In this document: positions 26,764 to 41,500 of the stretch, piece by piece | Layout: every line of letters begins with the position of its first letter | Position numbering within the stretch: position 1 is the stretch's first letter | Assembly: GCA_016859345.1 (NCBI GenBank) | Contig: CM029126.1 | Location: 16,751,527-16,815,526, forward strand | Origin: Istiophorus platypterus | Lineage: Eukaryota > Chordata > Actinopteri > Istiophoriformes > Istiophoridae | Length of the DNA: 64,000 bases | Direction: 5' to 3' | The notes under the pieces: generated by a model | Database searches by the model: none | What the model was told of the DNA's origin: nothing | Seen by the model: the letters and a program-made list of their open reading frames with translations, nothing else | Translations under genes and position numbers: made by a program

Positions 26764-29700
26764 CACAGAGCTCTGCCTGGGAATTTCTGAGCCAAATCTT
26801 TTTTTTAATTATAAAAATCTGACACAGACCTCAAACTATTTGTGTGTCATTTTTATATGGGAAAATAAAATTATGTTTAATTGCTATTTAACAGAATATG
26901 TAACACACTATATTCATAATTTGAAGGCTTGTGAAGTGAATGTGTGTGTGTGTGTATATATCTGCTGTGTAGCCCATTTACAGGACTACCATTCCCAAAT
27001 TTTCTTTTTTCTGTCAATTTCTGTTAACACAGATGTACACACATACAAACACATACAAACACATACACACAAACTGGGGTCACACACATTGTGTTACTGT
27101 GGTAACAGCTAGCCCATACCACACACACAGACACAGACACGCACACACATTTATGAGTAGACATACACATACACTGGCAGACACTCACTCACACATGAAA
27201 GTAGCTTGCTGGACTGCCAGGCCTTGCTTGAGAATGTCAATGAGTTTTCAGCCCATGGAACAACATTCACGTTGGCTTACAGTTATTCTTAATCTCTGTA
27301 GGAACCAAAGCAATACAGAGCAGTGTCTCATTTGCAGTCATTCAGCTGTGGTAGCACTCAGCCACAGGAAATCTAACCCTTGCCAAAAATGCTTTATTCA
27401 TTCATCATCTTGGCATGCATTCAGAGTCCATTATATTTATCACATAACATGGACTTTAAAACCAAAGAACATAATAAAAAAATAACTACAAATTGCTTCA
27501 CGTGTTTGACCATCGTTAGGTATGCTTGATTCATCTAGCTGAAAGCATAACCAATGAAACACAAGCCCCTTGCTAAAAAAAAAATCAAGTATAACCCTCA
27601 TGTCTTCTTACACCTGTACAATGTTTGGAATTATTCTCTACTCTGTCCTTAAATAAAATAGTTTTACATAATGGGAAATACATTTGTTAGCTTTCTTTTC
27701 AATATTTAGATACTAACAGCCATAAGCGGGTCAACTGCAGGGAGCAGAGGGTGTGCCCGGCCCCCGGCCCACACTGAGTAGAGGCCCCTACCGAGCTACT
27801 TTTTGGCCGGACCACAACAGCTGATGTCTTTCCCTGACTGACTGACTGAAAAAGACCAAGTGATGAAGTTACACCACTGGCCAGCTGAATGCTGCGTGAC
27901 TGAATCATGAACTTACAGTGTAACTGTTTTAGGGTTTTTTTTGCTTTTTAAAAATAATCCAGTTGGGCGGTAAAATGGAGAGAAAGTATAAATCTGATGA
28001 ATTAAAATGCAACGAGTGAACAAGTAAGAAAAGTTTAATTGCATCCTGTGCTCCTCATACTTCTCATCTTGCTTGACCTTTCCATGCAACAGTTACTGCT
28101 AACACTACTAAGCCGACAGTGGCTAAAACCGAAGCAGTGCCAGTGCTGAAGGTAGTATCATTGGCTATATCAGCCATTTTACCATTGGGAAAACAATGCT
28201 TCGCTCCCTCTTTTCTTAGTGTCTAGCCCAGCCCCTTCCACTCTAATATCTGTCAATTATGAAGCTGTAGTCAGGAGACTGCTTGATTAGCTTAGAATAA
28301 AGAGTTGGGGAAATGGCTAGTCTGGCTCTGTCCTAAAGCAACAAAATCCACTCTGCAGCCCCTTTACAACCAAATCATTTGTATAATCAGTACAAAAACA
28401 TGACGTTAAAATGACAAAGTGTCCATTTATGGGGATTTGTGTGCAGGACTACACCCTATACCCTTAAAGATTAGGGCTTCCTTTTTCCTCCCATTCCCCC
28501 TCTTCATGCTAAACTAAGATAGTGATCTCCTGGCTATACACTTCATAATTATAGGACAGACATGAGATTGGTATTGATCCATTTGTCCAATTCTCAACAC
28601 TAAACCAAGTAATAATAATTTTCCAAAATGTTGAAGCAAATGTCCAACCTTTTAGTTGAAGTGTAATGTATTTGAACAACAGAAACTGACCACCTTTTTG
28701 TTTTGACTGTGCAATGGACATAACAAGCAGTATGAAGACATCACACTGATTGTAATGTTGTAAAGACCACTTTTAAAGAGAAAAAGAAAAAAAAAAGATG
28801 AATAAAAATAGAACTTCAAAGAGCAGTTAGTTTCATTCTTGATTAACTTGCAGATTACTGTCTTAGGTAACCATCCAATTAAATATGTGATTTATATTAA
28901 TCCAGAAATTATGAAGAAAATGATATCACAATATGGAGCCCTAATATGAACAGCGTGGGGGGGGGCAGCCACAATTGCTTTCATACCCACACCCCTGCCG
29001 ACATAGACACTTGATTGCATAATTAATACCAGCATGTCCTGCAAGTGTATGCATGTCTGTGTGTAACACTAATGAGTCATGATGTGCTGACTGCCAACTC
29101 AAACTGTGGCTGTAGCACAGTGGAAAAGTGAGTATTTTTAGAGACGGAGAGTGAGACAGTGAGCAATGGAGAGGAGGCAGAGGGGCAAGGCAAGTGAAAT
29201 GACGGAGCATATTTAAAGTGCTGTTGTGCTGATAAGGAGCCAAGATTTAAATCTAATCAGTAATGAAGATACTTAATGAAGGCAAGTATTTAAAAGCCAT
29301 TTCATCTCTGTCAAAAACCCATGCTGCTGGATGGGAGGACCCCATCTTAGCTTCTGATGCACTGACATCAATCAGCTCTCCCTGGATAAGATGCAGTGGA
29401 TTTTCTTTCCTGCACTTCCCTGCCTCTCCTCCCCACTTCCTTAAACTCTATACGTCCCTCATTTAGTCCTACCCTCTCTCTGTGTATTTTCCAACAACTG
29501 CCTAAAACATACTTACACTAAATGATTACAGAAAGTTCCAGGTGGTAAAAAAGGACAAAGTTTCCCATTTTACACCTGTAAAACTGTATGCACTCTATGA
29601 GTGAGACTTTATTATGTTAAGTGGATTTTCTATTGGAAAACTGAATCATCACTGCACAGAAAGATCCATTTTCCTTTCCTATATTCTCGCTCCCTCCGTC

Positions 29701-32484
29701 TTGCCTGGTGGGCTGTACAACGAGGTGCGGTTTACTGTAAATGAGGTACAGTCATCACATTAAGTACTACCAGATTGTAGAGTGTAACCTGAAATTGATT
29801 TTGGAGTTCATTTTTGCCTTGTAGTGTTTCTTACTGTACCACATAATCGTTATTGTTTTCTTGAATATACAGTGCGTATGCATGTGAATGTGTGTTGTGT
29901 GAATGTATTCAATGAGAGGGCCTGTGAACAACTAAGGACAAAGAAGAGCACACACAAACACTGCTCTGTTTTTATCCTTGAATAATTAGGGATGGTCTAA
30001 CACTGTGATAGAGAGGTAAGTCTCTCCAGGCTGCTTTTCATTATACAGTCATAATTATAAAGGGCAAAATCACTGTACCACACCATTTGAAAGGTAGAGG
30101 TCTTCATATGCCCCGGGTCCAGGTTATAGTCACTCTAATCCGGTCGAGCATGATCTCATTTTACTGCCACAGATGTTTGGGTCTATGTGTCAACATGTCT
30201 AATACCTGAGTGGATATGAATGGATCAGAGTATGTTCAGTATCAGTTCTGATGATGTGGTAAAATATCTCATAGTCCCTGAAAAGTAGCATATTTTAGAA
30301 AATGAATTATTGGATACTATAGATAACAAGTGTTTTTTAGAATTTGTTTCACAGATATTTAAATCGGGTAGAAAATTGTATCCTTTTTCTTCCCGAATGT
30401 TATTATGGTCGATGCTGAATTTGAAAATGATAGCTGGAGTTATTTCTGTAAGGCGTGTTAATTGACACCCTATCATGATATTGACTCTTTTCTTAGGATC
30501 TGTTGAATCAGCTCAAATTATCTGTGGGTCTATTCAGATTGGGTCTAGCTGTGTTTGGCTTACTTTCAGATCAAGTCTCTCCTTGTAGAAGATGTATTTA
30601 TGTACATCAGGCTTGGCTAAGTTTTCCATCTATATTTCAAATCAGGTCCACCATTTGGACCCCTGTAGACCTCCTTAGCAAGGCATTGAAAAAATGCCTT
30701 TTTTCAGACATCAAATCTCCTGACACGGGTTAGTTTAATACTAATGGTCATATTTTAAGCCAATCAACCTCTTGTAGTCTAAAAACTGCACCATACACAT
30801 AGCCATTAAATCTGTCAAAATATCCTGAGAATGACCCTGAGAACATCATTTAAACCTGGTTAATCCCCTCAAGCTGCAGAAGAAGCACAGACCTCTGTTA
30901 TAAAGCCATACTCCTGCAGTGGGAACAGACTCTGAAGCCAAAGATAACTATTTATCTGCACTGAGAGAGTGGGAATAACACGAGCATCAGCAGGACAAAG
31001 ACAGGAGAGATCATCATGGTGGGATCTGTTCTGAGGCCATCTTGAACTTAATCTGATCCCCCAAACCACTCTATATGCAGACAGAAAAATCATTTGTTTT
31101 ACAATAGATTCATTCTCCACTGTAAAGACAAGCTGCTGACAGTGCAGCTGAGGTCTGGTCCTGTGATGCTTGTAGACTTACACTGCACCAAACCACAGCA
31201 CAATGTGATCGCAGAGAACTGTTTCACAGCACAGCATGGTTCAGTGGTAGAACAGCTAATGTGTACAGGCCAGTCTTCTTTCTACATCCTCAGACAAAAA
31301 AACACACATGATATGCTTTACTAGACCATTAAACAAAACCATGAAAACTACAGTAAACACTGTCTAGCATAGCAGCAACCAGAAAAGTAAAGACATTACC
31401 TTACATTTGAATTTTAACAGATTTATTAATTTTAGCATTTATAGAAACATTACAAAACACTAATAACAAAAATACTACTACTAATAATAATAATAAAATA
31501 CCTCAAGAAAAAAAACAAACACTTAATCATAAAACATTTTTCCAGATAAGAGACCTCAGATAGCAAAGCTACAAATAGCTTTGCCAGGGTATATCTGAAC
31601 TTTTTTCAAATCGTGGATAAAGCCCTTCTTTGCAATGCATGTACTCCTCTCACTGCGCCAGCAGCCAAGGAAAGCATTAGGAGAGAGACATCAATTTTCT
31701 TTTATTACTGCCCTGCTCATCATTATGTGTTTTACTGCTGAGGAGATGAGCGTGGTGAGGAACAAAGGCGACTGACAGTGGTACTTCCTGAACAAATTTG
31801 ATTGGCTGGTCTCATCAGACCACAGCTGCAGTGAGCTCAGGCATGAATAAATGTCTGATTATGTTACATTTCATGGTTAAGTTCAATTGTTTTTTGTAGT
31901 GCTGTTGTTGCTGTTTTTGTTTTCAGTCAGAATAAAAAGTGTCAGCGAATATGTACGATGTTTTAAATAATAAATAAGACAGATAAGTTTGATGATTAAA
32001 ATATAAGGAAAACCCTTTGGATGCAATAAAAAAATTCTACCCAAATAAACTGGGAAAGATAAACAACAATACATTTATGCATGACACCATATACAGTATA
32101 TTATCTCTATATGGTGCCTGTGTATCATTGCCTCACTAACAAGCTTAAAATATTCACTCAACCTCCCATATTGGGTTTCACAACACAACTGAGGCTGAGT
32201 GGGCATTTAAAGGGCCAAGGCAGAGGAATTAAATGACTGTGCTTTCAGATTAAGATTATAGTCCAGGTTGGCAAGATGCCCTCAAACACTGGAGAGATGT
32301 CAGGGTTTTTAGAAACTAATGGGAATGATAGAGGGGGTTTCGCTTAAAACAGTGTTAGCCTGTAGGGTTTCCTCTTAGCACCTAGTGTGTGTGTTTAGGT
32401 TGCAGAGATAAGGAATAATGACAAGGGTTCATTCAGTCATCAGCATAGGAGCCAGACACAATGGATTGGTTTCTGTTAATGTCT

Positions 32485-32551
<67 letters not shown>

Positions 32552-35500
32552 TAGGTGATGGTGAGCCAACGTTTTTCGTTATATATTATATCGCTGCAGA
32601 CCTCAGAGACGAAAGAGTCAGACAGAGAAACACAGAGAGAGAGTAAGAGAGAGAGAATAGAGGTTATTTTAAGTATAACATAGAAAACCGAAGTGGAAAA
32701 CCTCCTGAAACTGAGGAACAGTGCTTTGTCAAGGAGAGAGAGAGAGACATACACAGGTATGACAAAGAGAGAGCGGGGGAGAGAAGAAAGGACTGGCACA
32801 GACAAAGCCAGAATAAGGAGGGGGGAGGAGGGAGTAGGGAGGGAGGATTTCGTTCTGGGTTGGTGTTGGCATTACCCATGGTTTCCCTCTGGAGTGGGCA
32901 GATAAAATCAGTTGGCACTAATGGTGTTCACACAAACACGCGGAGGCACTCACGCACGCCCACGCACATGCACACGAACGCACACGCACACACACTCAGT
33001 GCTGTACATTGATTTAAAAAATTGAATTACTGTGGTTTAGACCATGAACTATATTTCCCTGCAGTGAAGCAAAGGTTCTCTCAAGATTAAATTTATGTTA
33101 ACGAAGTAAAAACGATCAAAAGAAGATGACACACAACTAATAATGGGTTTCCTGCTCTAATGGGAACTTATGCAATTTAAAAAAGGGAAAAAAAAAAAAA
33201 CCTAAAAATTGGGAAGGTGCCTTTAATGAATTAGGTTTTTCAGACTAGACTAAAAGACAATTTTGGGAAAAAATTAACATTTGTCCCAGATTAAGTGGGC
33301 GCAGTACATAATATATTAAATAATTGTGACAACCATCAATTATACCCCAAGTTTCAAAAGAACAGTGTGACTTTTTGGGAAATGTGCTTATTTGCCTTCA
33401 GGTGGAGAGTTAGATGAGAAGAGGCATCAGACAGTTAGCTTAGCTTAGCACCAAGACTGAAAACCGTGGAAAAACCACTAGCCTGGCTCTGTCCAAAGAG
33501 AAAAAAAAAAATCTCTCCACAATAACTCTAAAGATCACTTATTAACACATTATGCATGATTTGTTTAATCTGTATAATAACAGGAATACTAGAGAGACAA
33601 AAAGTGGATTTGTTACTTATGAACACTGCCAGGCGAGGCTTTTTTGTTCCACACATTTCAGCCAAACAGCAATGTGGAAATGTATTACATAGGGTCATAA
33701 AACATCAATATCCAGTATAACATACTGCTTATCTGTCAGAATCTAGACGCATGATGAGCACACCCACACACGGAAACATGGACACCCATGACTGCACATA
33801 AAGACCCAGAACACAGTGACCAGGGAGGGTAAGAGGTTTGGTATTTCCACTGAAAAGAAAAAAAAAAAAAAACATGCTATATGGGATTTGAAACTACTAT
33901 CGGCATTGTATACTGTATGTAACAATGTCAAAAATAAAATAAAACAATAAAATGAAATAAAATAAAAATAGAATAGCACAATGGAGGAAAAGGGGTAGGA
34001 AGGATAGCAGTTTGCAGAAGGAGCCAACAAAAAACGCAAGGGACACTGTAAAAACCGACTACGCAGCAAAGGCAGATGCTATCACCGACGGCGAAATCAG
34101 TGCAGCGGTTTGCTGAGGATCAGATGCATGTGTGCCACCAAATATCTCTAACAGAGTCCTTGAAGGCAGACGTAGCAGACTGTCCAATATCAGAGTTTAA
34201 TGTTCTGAATAATCTTAGATTATAATAAGAATCAATGACAAACTGTGACCGTACAGGCAATGAAAATGACAAGTCTCTCTGGGACAGACTTATTATGCTG
34301 GTTGTCTTATTTTTTACTCAGTCTGGCTTCAGTGTTTTGACAGAAAACATCACATTGATTAGATCTAGTTGTTCTGTGGCTGTTTACTATGGCTTGATTC
34401 ACAAACCTCATTACCATCCAATCAATGTTGTGTGCTGCTGTGACCTACAAACCCCTCTCAGTTACAACCAATAAGAGCAGGCTGACACTTTACCAACCAA
34501 ACCGTTCCATTATAACACCTTCTAGCCATTCTTCCAACAGTATGACTGAGCAGGACTGTCAAGAGACAGGATCAGTTAGCTCAGAAGTGCAGATTTTAAA
34601 CAAACTCAAAAATCAAAATAGAAATGAAAGACAAAAAAGCAGAATGACCTCACTTGGTCCCGAGGATGAAACCAGACATATTGGAGGTCAATCGTATGAG
34701 ATTACTAAAACCAAACCTATCAAGCCAACGACTAGAGGCGGGGCCAATTATATGAAGATGCCTGTCTGAGTGACAACGAACCCAACCAGAGATAATGGTG
34801 ATAAATGACTGTGGGCGGGGCTTGCATGGAGTCAGACCATGTGGCTGGTTAATGTCCCTTCAGGGAATTTTTTGTAGGGCATCACAGGCTGGAAACATGC
34901 AATAACAAAATCTCTATTCAGCCTAGTGGAGCCTAATACGACGCAGAGATTGAGGGATACTCACTAAAATGTGACAATGAGTGAACAGGCTACAGGACAT
35001 AATGGGCACGTTCAACCTTTCCATTTATTCTGAGAGTGGCCACACAGGGAATGGAAATTCTCTCCCACACACAAAGATGGGACAAGCACACACTTGGAGA
35101 AGGACTCAGTCAATGCTAACACTCCCCTACGAGCTGTGTGGGCATTTAATAGTTATATATATTTCAGAGAAAGTCTCAGAAATCCAACTACAATCTACTG
35201 TGAACTGATACTATAAAATATAATTGTGAAAGGTGCACATTAACATTTCTGTCGTTATATGTCCTAATTTAACTTAAATTAATTTCATGAAAGCATTTTT
35301 ATTGTATTCTACTAACTTTATTTCCTCTTATCTCTTGGTTCTTGACTGTCATTGATAAGATTTGCATCTTTTTGACTCTCTTTAACCTTCCTGTTTTTGT
35401 TGTATAGGTGATGCCAACTTATTTTAAACTTAGCATTTACAGTGGATGTATTGATATTTATCTTTTTTCTCAAAGTTTTGTGTATTATCATAAATTCTCA

Positions 35501-38500
35501 TTATTCTTACTTTGCATTATTCTCTCTTATTATTCTGGACTTTCCCAGGGAGGGCCCAGATTACAGTGTTGCCATGTCTGGTCCCTTGCAAGGGAAAAAG
35601 ACATGTGGAAATGTGGTCCTTGTCCACTATACAACACAATGCAGAGCCACGCACACACACACACGCACACGCACACACACGCACGCACACACGCACGCAC
35701 GCACGCACACACGCACACACACAACCAACCCCCACACATAATTAACCTGCTCGTTCAGCTGAATCTGTTCCAGAACTTTCATAGAAACCAAGCCACTCTC
35801 AGAAAACAGGTTGAAAAAAACTGTCTGATAACATGGTGTACATACACAGAGAGCTAAAATTAGAGTCCCTGACTAACATAAAATAGCTGCATTCAGCCTA
35901 TTCTGACAGATGACTCTGGTTGAACTGGTCACAGTATGACACTGCAAATCAGCTTCAAGCTCAGAGGAATCAGTGGTAACTGTGTTTTAGGTTCATTCAT
36001 CCAAATGAAATGAATGAGGACATGTTCTGTCTGATGAGAAGCAGAGAAGTATAGCCGATGAGTTTATTTCAGACTGGGAATGCTTAATGTTTAAATATAT
36101 CCATTTGTTAGAGGGAAAAACAGTAAGTAAACATTGATTTCTCACAGCAACATGGTGGGTTTAAACCCTACCAGGGCCAACTGGGACCTTTCTGTGCTGG
36201 AGTGTGCATTTTTCCACTCCCACATTGTAGGAGAGGTGAATTGGAAACCAAAAATTTCTCCGTGATTCTATTTGAAAGCGTAAGTTGCACAGTAAGTGGC
36301 AGCACATTAAAGTGTCATCCACAAGCCACATGCAAAAGCACATTATCATTAAAGTTCTCAGTAAAGTACCTCAGTACACCGCTTTTCTCCTTATTTATAG
36401 ACTCTAGATTTAATATTTTGGGGTTTTGGACTGTTGTTCTGACACAATAAGACATCTGCACAAGTCACCTTGTGCTCTTGAAAGTTTAAAGGGCATTTTC
36501 TTAAATCATTTAGAGGTTGAGAGAAAACCAGATGAACAATTTGGGTATAAAACCAAAATTAGTGTCACATGTGTCCTTCGTTTTTTTGCATATAGACTGT
36601 TTTATCTCCTATTTTTGGTCTTTATTCTATATCTAACCTTAAATGTTAAACTTAAGAGTGATAATTAATTCATTATTTATTCATGTCATGTTCCATTTAA
36701 TCTTAACCCTCCCTAGAATCACAGGTTAATTGTCTCCTTAAAAATGTTTTCATGAATTTAACTGAAGGGTCTAATCTCTTCCATTTGACCAAACACAAAT
36801 TACAACAACAGAGAAACAAAATGTCTGCTCTCCACAGTATGGTACACTTAGCCTTATACTGAAACAGTTGTGATATTAGCTCACTGCACACAAGAAAAAA
36901 AAAAGCAATGCATTGATTTGTGGGTAGTTAAAATCTAGATAAATGTGTTGCAGCAGAGTGGAATTTTTTTCTGACACTACTAAATCACCAGGTCGTTGCA
37001 TGATAATGAGCATTTTGTCAACTTCCTAAATGTTGTATAATTAATCCATGGATAGTTTCATGTCAAATCAACAGATTTTAACATCATTGTTTGTCTTGAA
37101 ATATAACTTTAAAATCTTATTTTTTTTTCATTTTTAATAATAGATTAGAAATTTTCATTTATTTCAGACATGGAACTAGTTGCTAAGACAGTAATTTAAA
37201 AGGAGTCTTATGTATAAAAATGTAAAACATCTGATGTGGTTTAGTGTCAAGACACAGTGGGCTCAAAAGCACAAAATAATTTCCATACAATTTTCAGCAA
37301 GCCATAACTTGGCAAATATGCAGCTCTAGGTCAAACATTTTAGAATTCAAGACATTTAATAGTGTAAAACAAATACCTTGACATTTCAAGCATGTGGTAT
37401 GGCTATTTCAAAAGTAATGACTTTTGAAACTTTGCGATTTTTTTGCTACACTTGTTAGTTAGGGCCACAACCCCTTATTAAGGCCTCCATAGCTAACAAA
37501 AAAAATAAGGCCAAAAATTTTGACCACTAGTTGTTGGGTACCATGACACTATGGTTGGTCAGGAGACCTCTGTTGATTTGACTCTGAATCACCCAAATGT
37601 CTAACCAGGATTGCAGTTACTTTCTGCTGATTTAATTTTCAATGTATCTCATACTTTAAGCAAGAGTTTTTTTAACATCTTAATCAAAAGATAGCGAAGG
37701 ACTACAGGTTCCCATCGGAGGGCATACAGGCGATCATCTGGGGGTACAGAATTTGGTCAAAACCATTTTCTCACTGTCCCTAATGACAGATGTCGTGGTT
37801 TAAAACAAGGAGAGAGGGATGGTAAGAAAGACAAAGTTGGACAAGATTCTATAGGTTTTCTCAAATGTTAAAATAGGGCTTCTTTGGGATTTTCCACCAA
37901 GGGTCTCAGTATATGTGTGCCACTGGAGTGACCAGAAGTAGTAAGCCATAGTTTTTTTGTCAAAGAAACCATTTTTGTCTACTATCTGTGGAAATGTTAT
38001 AGAAATGTTTGAGGGTTCTTTTGTTTTTTACTAGCAGAAACGGCCGCTCTATCTGTTGTCCTGTCATAAAACAATGTTTCATTATGTTGTATCATGTATC
38101 TCCCACCCATGAAATTCCCCAGCCCCCTAATTTTTGTGACACAGTGTCATGCTTACAGTGTAATGTCACAGTAAAATAAGATTAAAATCTGTGTCACTCT
38201 GTAATTGCGCTACAGCTTTGTTACACACTGTGTCCTCTGTGCTCTGGTGGTGGCACTACTACATACAAAGCAAACAAAGAGATGCAATTAAGCAGTTAAC
38301 TATTGGTGACAGTCCCGGATTCGGACAAACACAAAAGCCTACACTCCTTTATTTACACAAGGAGATCAAAAGGAAGTCGGTAATACGCCAACCAACTAGT
38401 GCTGTGGTTGTAAGTGTTAGCCAAGGATTTGTGAACGAGTTGCACTGCAACATGACTATTGTAGCAGGACAACAGAGAGCATTGTGATCTCTAGCTCTGA

Positions 38501-41500
38501 GAGATCATGGGAGTCAAGCTCTTCTCCTTTCACACATGCTCAGTCAGACAAAAAACCCTGCTGCTCTTCAGACCCAACCACCAGAAAAAAAATGATATTT
38601 GTCAGTTTAGCAAAACTCTGGATTACATTGAGTGATAGTGTTTTTTTATGTACATCACCAAAGTTTTAAACATTATGATGTTTAGAAGGGTATTGTTTTT
38701 AGCATGTTCACTCTCTTAGATCAGCAAGTTTGCTTGCTAACATTTATTCATTAACTCTAAAGACAATGTACAAATAAGCTGAAAGGGATGTCATTAGCTT
38801 TGCAAACGTGGTCATAACCCAAAGTATAGGACAAATTTAAAATTTGACCAGATGATGGGAATTAAAACTCAAGAGATCAACAAAGTGATTAGAATTCGTC
38901 CCGAAGGGATCATGGGTGTCTACACCAAATGTCATTGACATCCATCTTATAGTCATTAAAACATTTCACTCAAAATCACGGGTCAACTAGAGGAACATCC
39001 ATGTTGAAATGTTTCACTGAAAAGGTGAAACAAAACTTTGAACATCTATCAGTGCTGGAGGAGAAGTCAAAGGATCAAGAGAGTCATAACAATTCCTCCA
39101 CTGGGCACCATAGATGTTTGTACCAAATTGTATTGCATAACATCAAATAGCCATTGAAATATTTCCCTAAAAAGCAAAAATGTGGTGCTAGAGTAAAAGT
39201 TAGCAGGACACTTCCTCTGGGGAGCACGAATGTCAGTAATGTAGTTTATGAAATCCATCCAAAAAGTTACTGAGATATTTCAGTCTGATGGATTTCGTCA
39301 CACTGCAACAGTTTAACAGCAAACAGCATCCTCCATCCCCTCTGCCCTGTACAGAATGCCCCACTGCCCATCCTCCTCTCCCTCTCTCATCTTCCCCTGA
39401 GTGTGTTTGATGGACTGATGTTATTATCCCTGCCTCCTTCATCCCTCTGTCTTCAAAGGATGAAAATGACTGTATCTATCAAGCTTTAGAGTGCTTAAGA
39501 GGTGCCTCGGGCACTGGAGTGCTCCACTCCCAGTCTGAGTGAAGCTTGGCGGGAAAAAAGGGGAAAGCCTTGTGCGTACAGCAATTGACAGACTAGCAGA
39601 TTGATGTTGGAAATAACCATATTCCTCCCTTCATATTTACACCGTAGACAGACGTCCTGCATTGTCTGAAGTAAATCACACTCCTTACTTTATGAGCTGC
39701 AGTAAGATATCAGGGAAAGTTCAATAAATGTCAACAAAAAATATCAAACTTGGATTGTAAGTCTCATTAAAGATGGGTAGCTTGTGTTTGACCTTTGAGG
39801 TGATTTATACATGGAAATACCTTACTGGGAAGGGTACATATTCATACAGCTTATACATCAGACAGCTAGATGCATAATAATCATAAATACTCAACTTTCA
39901 TTACTTAGTGATTCAAAACAATCTACATCCTCATGGAGTACAACAGAATGTCAAAATTGATAACTTATTTGTGACGAACTACATGTTTAGCTGCCTGACC
40001 AATACAACACCTTACTATCGAATTGTGTTTTGTATTTGCTTTTTTTATTAAGATTTTATAGGTCTGGACATATTAAAATAAAACTGGCTTTGATGGAACA
40101 ACCAAAAAACTCAAGGAAAGACAGTGATACTCTGTGGTTTGAACAGACACCTCCACTGTGTTAAAAACGACAATTCTGTCTGAGGTCAAGTGGCTACATG
40201 TCCCACCCACAGGTGAGTGTTCCTCTCTCAGCCACAGAAAATGGGCAGCAGAATCCATCACTCACTGACTGATAATCACTTATCTTTCCCTATTAGTCAC
40301 ACAGACACCAAAGAGTCGATTACACTCTGACAGACCGCAGTGCTGGTCATACTGCTTTCAGCTGAATTTTCATCTGTTAATAAAGATATTGCACACATTC
40401 ATCCGCCTTCCATGTCATGTTCTCTTCTCACATTTTTACTGTGTTACACCTTCTGACTCATTAACAAACTCAAGTACAATATCATTTCCTGCATAAATCA
40501 TAATTTTGTAGCGTTTTCCTTTTTTCTACTAATGTTTAACATGCTTATGTTATGCATATTCTGTTATCCAAACTACTCATCTTTCTTCTAAGGCCATCTG
40601 TTTTGTAAATATTGTTTAATTTTTATTTCTCGTTATGAAAATAAATTAAACTAAAATAAACTCATTTTTCAAAAGGATTTCAATAATTTGCTGCAAAACT
40701 TGTACAATTCTCCGGAAACACCATAGACTGTCTTTCAACTTACATTCAATTTGATTACAACATCTGATCTCAAAATAACCTGTAAATATGTTGTTCTTTC
40801 ACCATGTTAGATACTACAACATTCAGAGGCTGAAATTCCATAAGGTGTTTGTTTTCTCTCCAAGCCACTTCCTCCATAATCGGTCTCTCCAAGTCTGTTT
40901 TTCTGCAGAATAACAAACAGTGGTTTATTTGTTCAGTCCAGTCAAGCAGAGCGTTGATATAAACTCACCGAGTCATTCTCATGCTCTGTGTCTGGACGAA
41001 ATACCAGAACAACTCCACAGGAATTCCTCCCTTCCCAGTACTGACTCCCACTTCTTTACATTGTTTTGTGTATATGTGTAGGTGTCTTTGAGCAGTACTA
41101 GCCTCTGCTTCCAGCTCCCACATGCTGACATTGTTGTCATAGTCACACGCCAAAGAATTAGCCTCAAACTGAGCACTTGGCTGGACTGGATTAGATTATA
41201 AAAGAGTAGTTTTCTTCTTTTTTTTTCACAAATTTGGGTGATAGAGGAGGACGGGAATTTATTTTAAATAGGTTATTTTCCAAAACAGAGGAGATATCAA
41301 AAATAAGGCCCTGGTTTAAAAAAATAAAAGTATTTTCCTTTAAGTTAAAATGAATCCTTTGTGACGTTATATTGGACTAAACTGAAGAACGCTTGTAAAT
41401 TTTAGAAGTTCATTTTTCACTATGGAAAAAATCATCACATAGCGCTTTAAATGAATATTGCAGTCAATCTTCATGCTCCATGCCCATATTCCTTGCCCAT

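Noticed and set aside
26438..27112. 224-codon ORF
   Set aside because: Passes through CT, GA and CA microsatellites (Ser-Leu, Glu-Arg and His-Thr runs). No family match.
34235..34769. Two overlapping ORFs of 79 and 114 codons in carmil1 intron 2
   Set aside because: No recognisable domain, no splice context, composition like the surrounding intron.
35408..35857. 149-codon ORF and overlapping frames
   Set aside because: Driven by the CA tract; flanking residues match nothing known.
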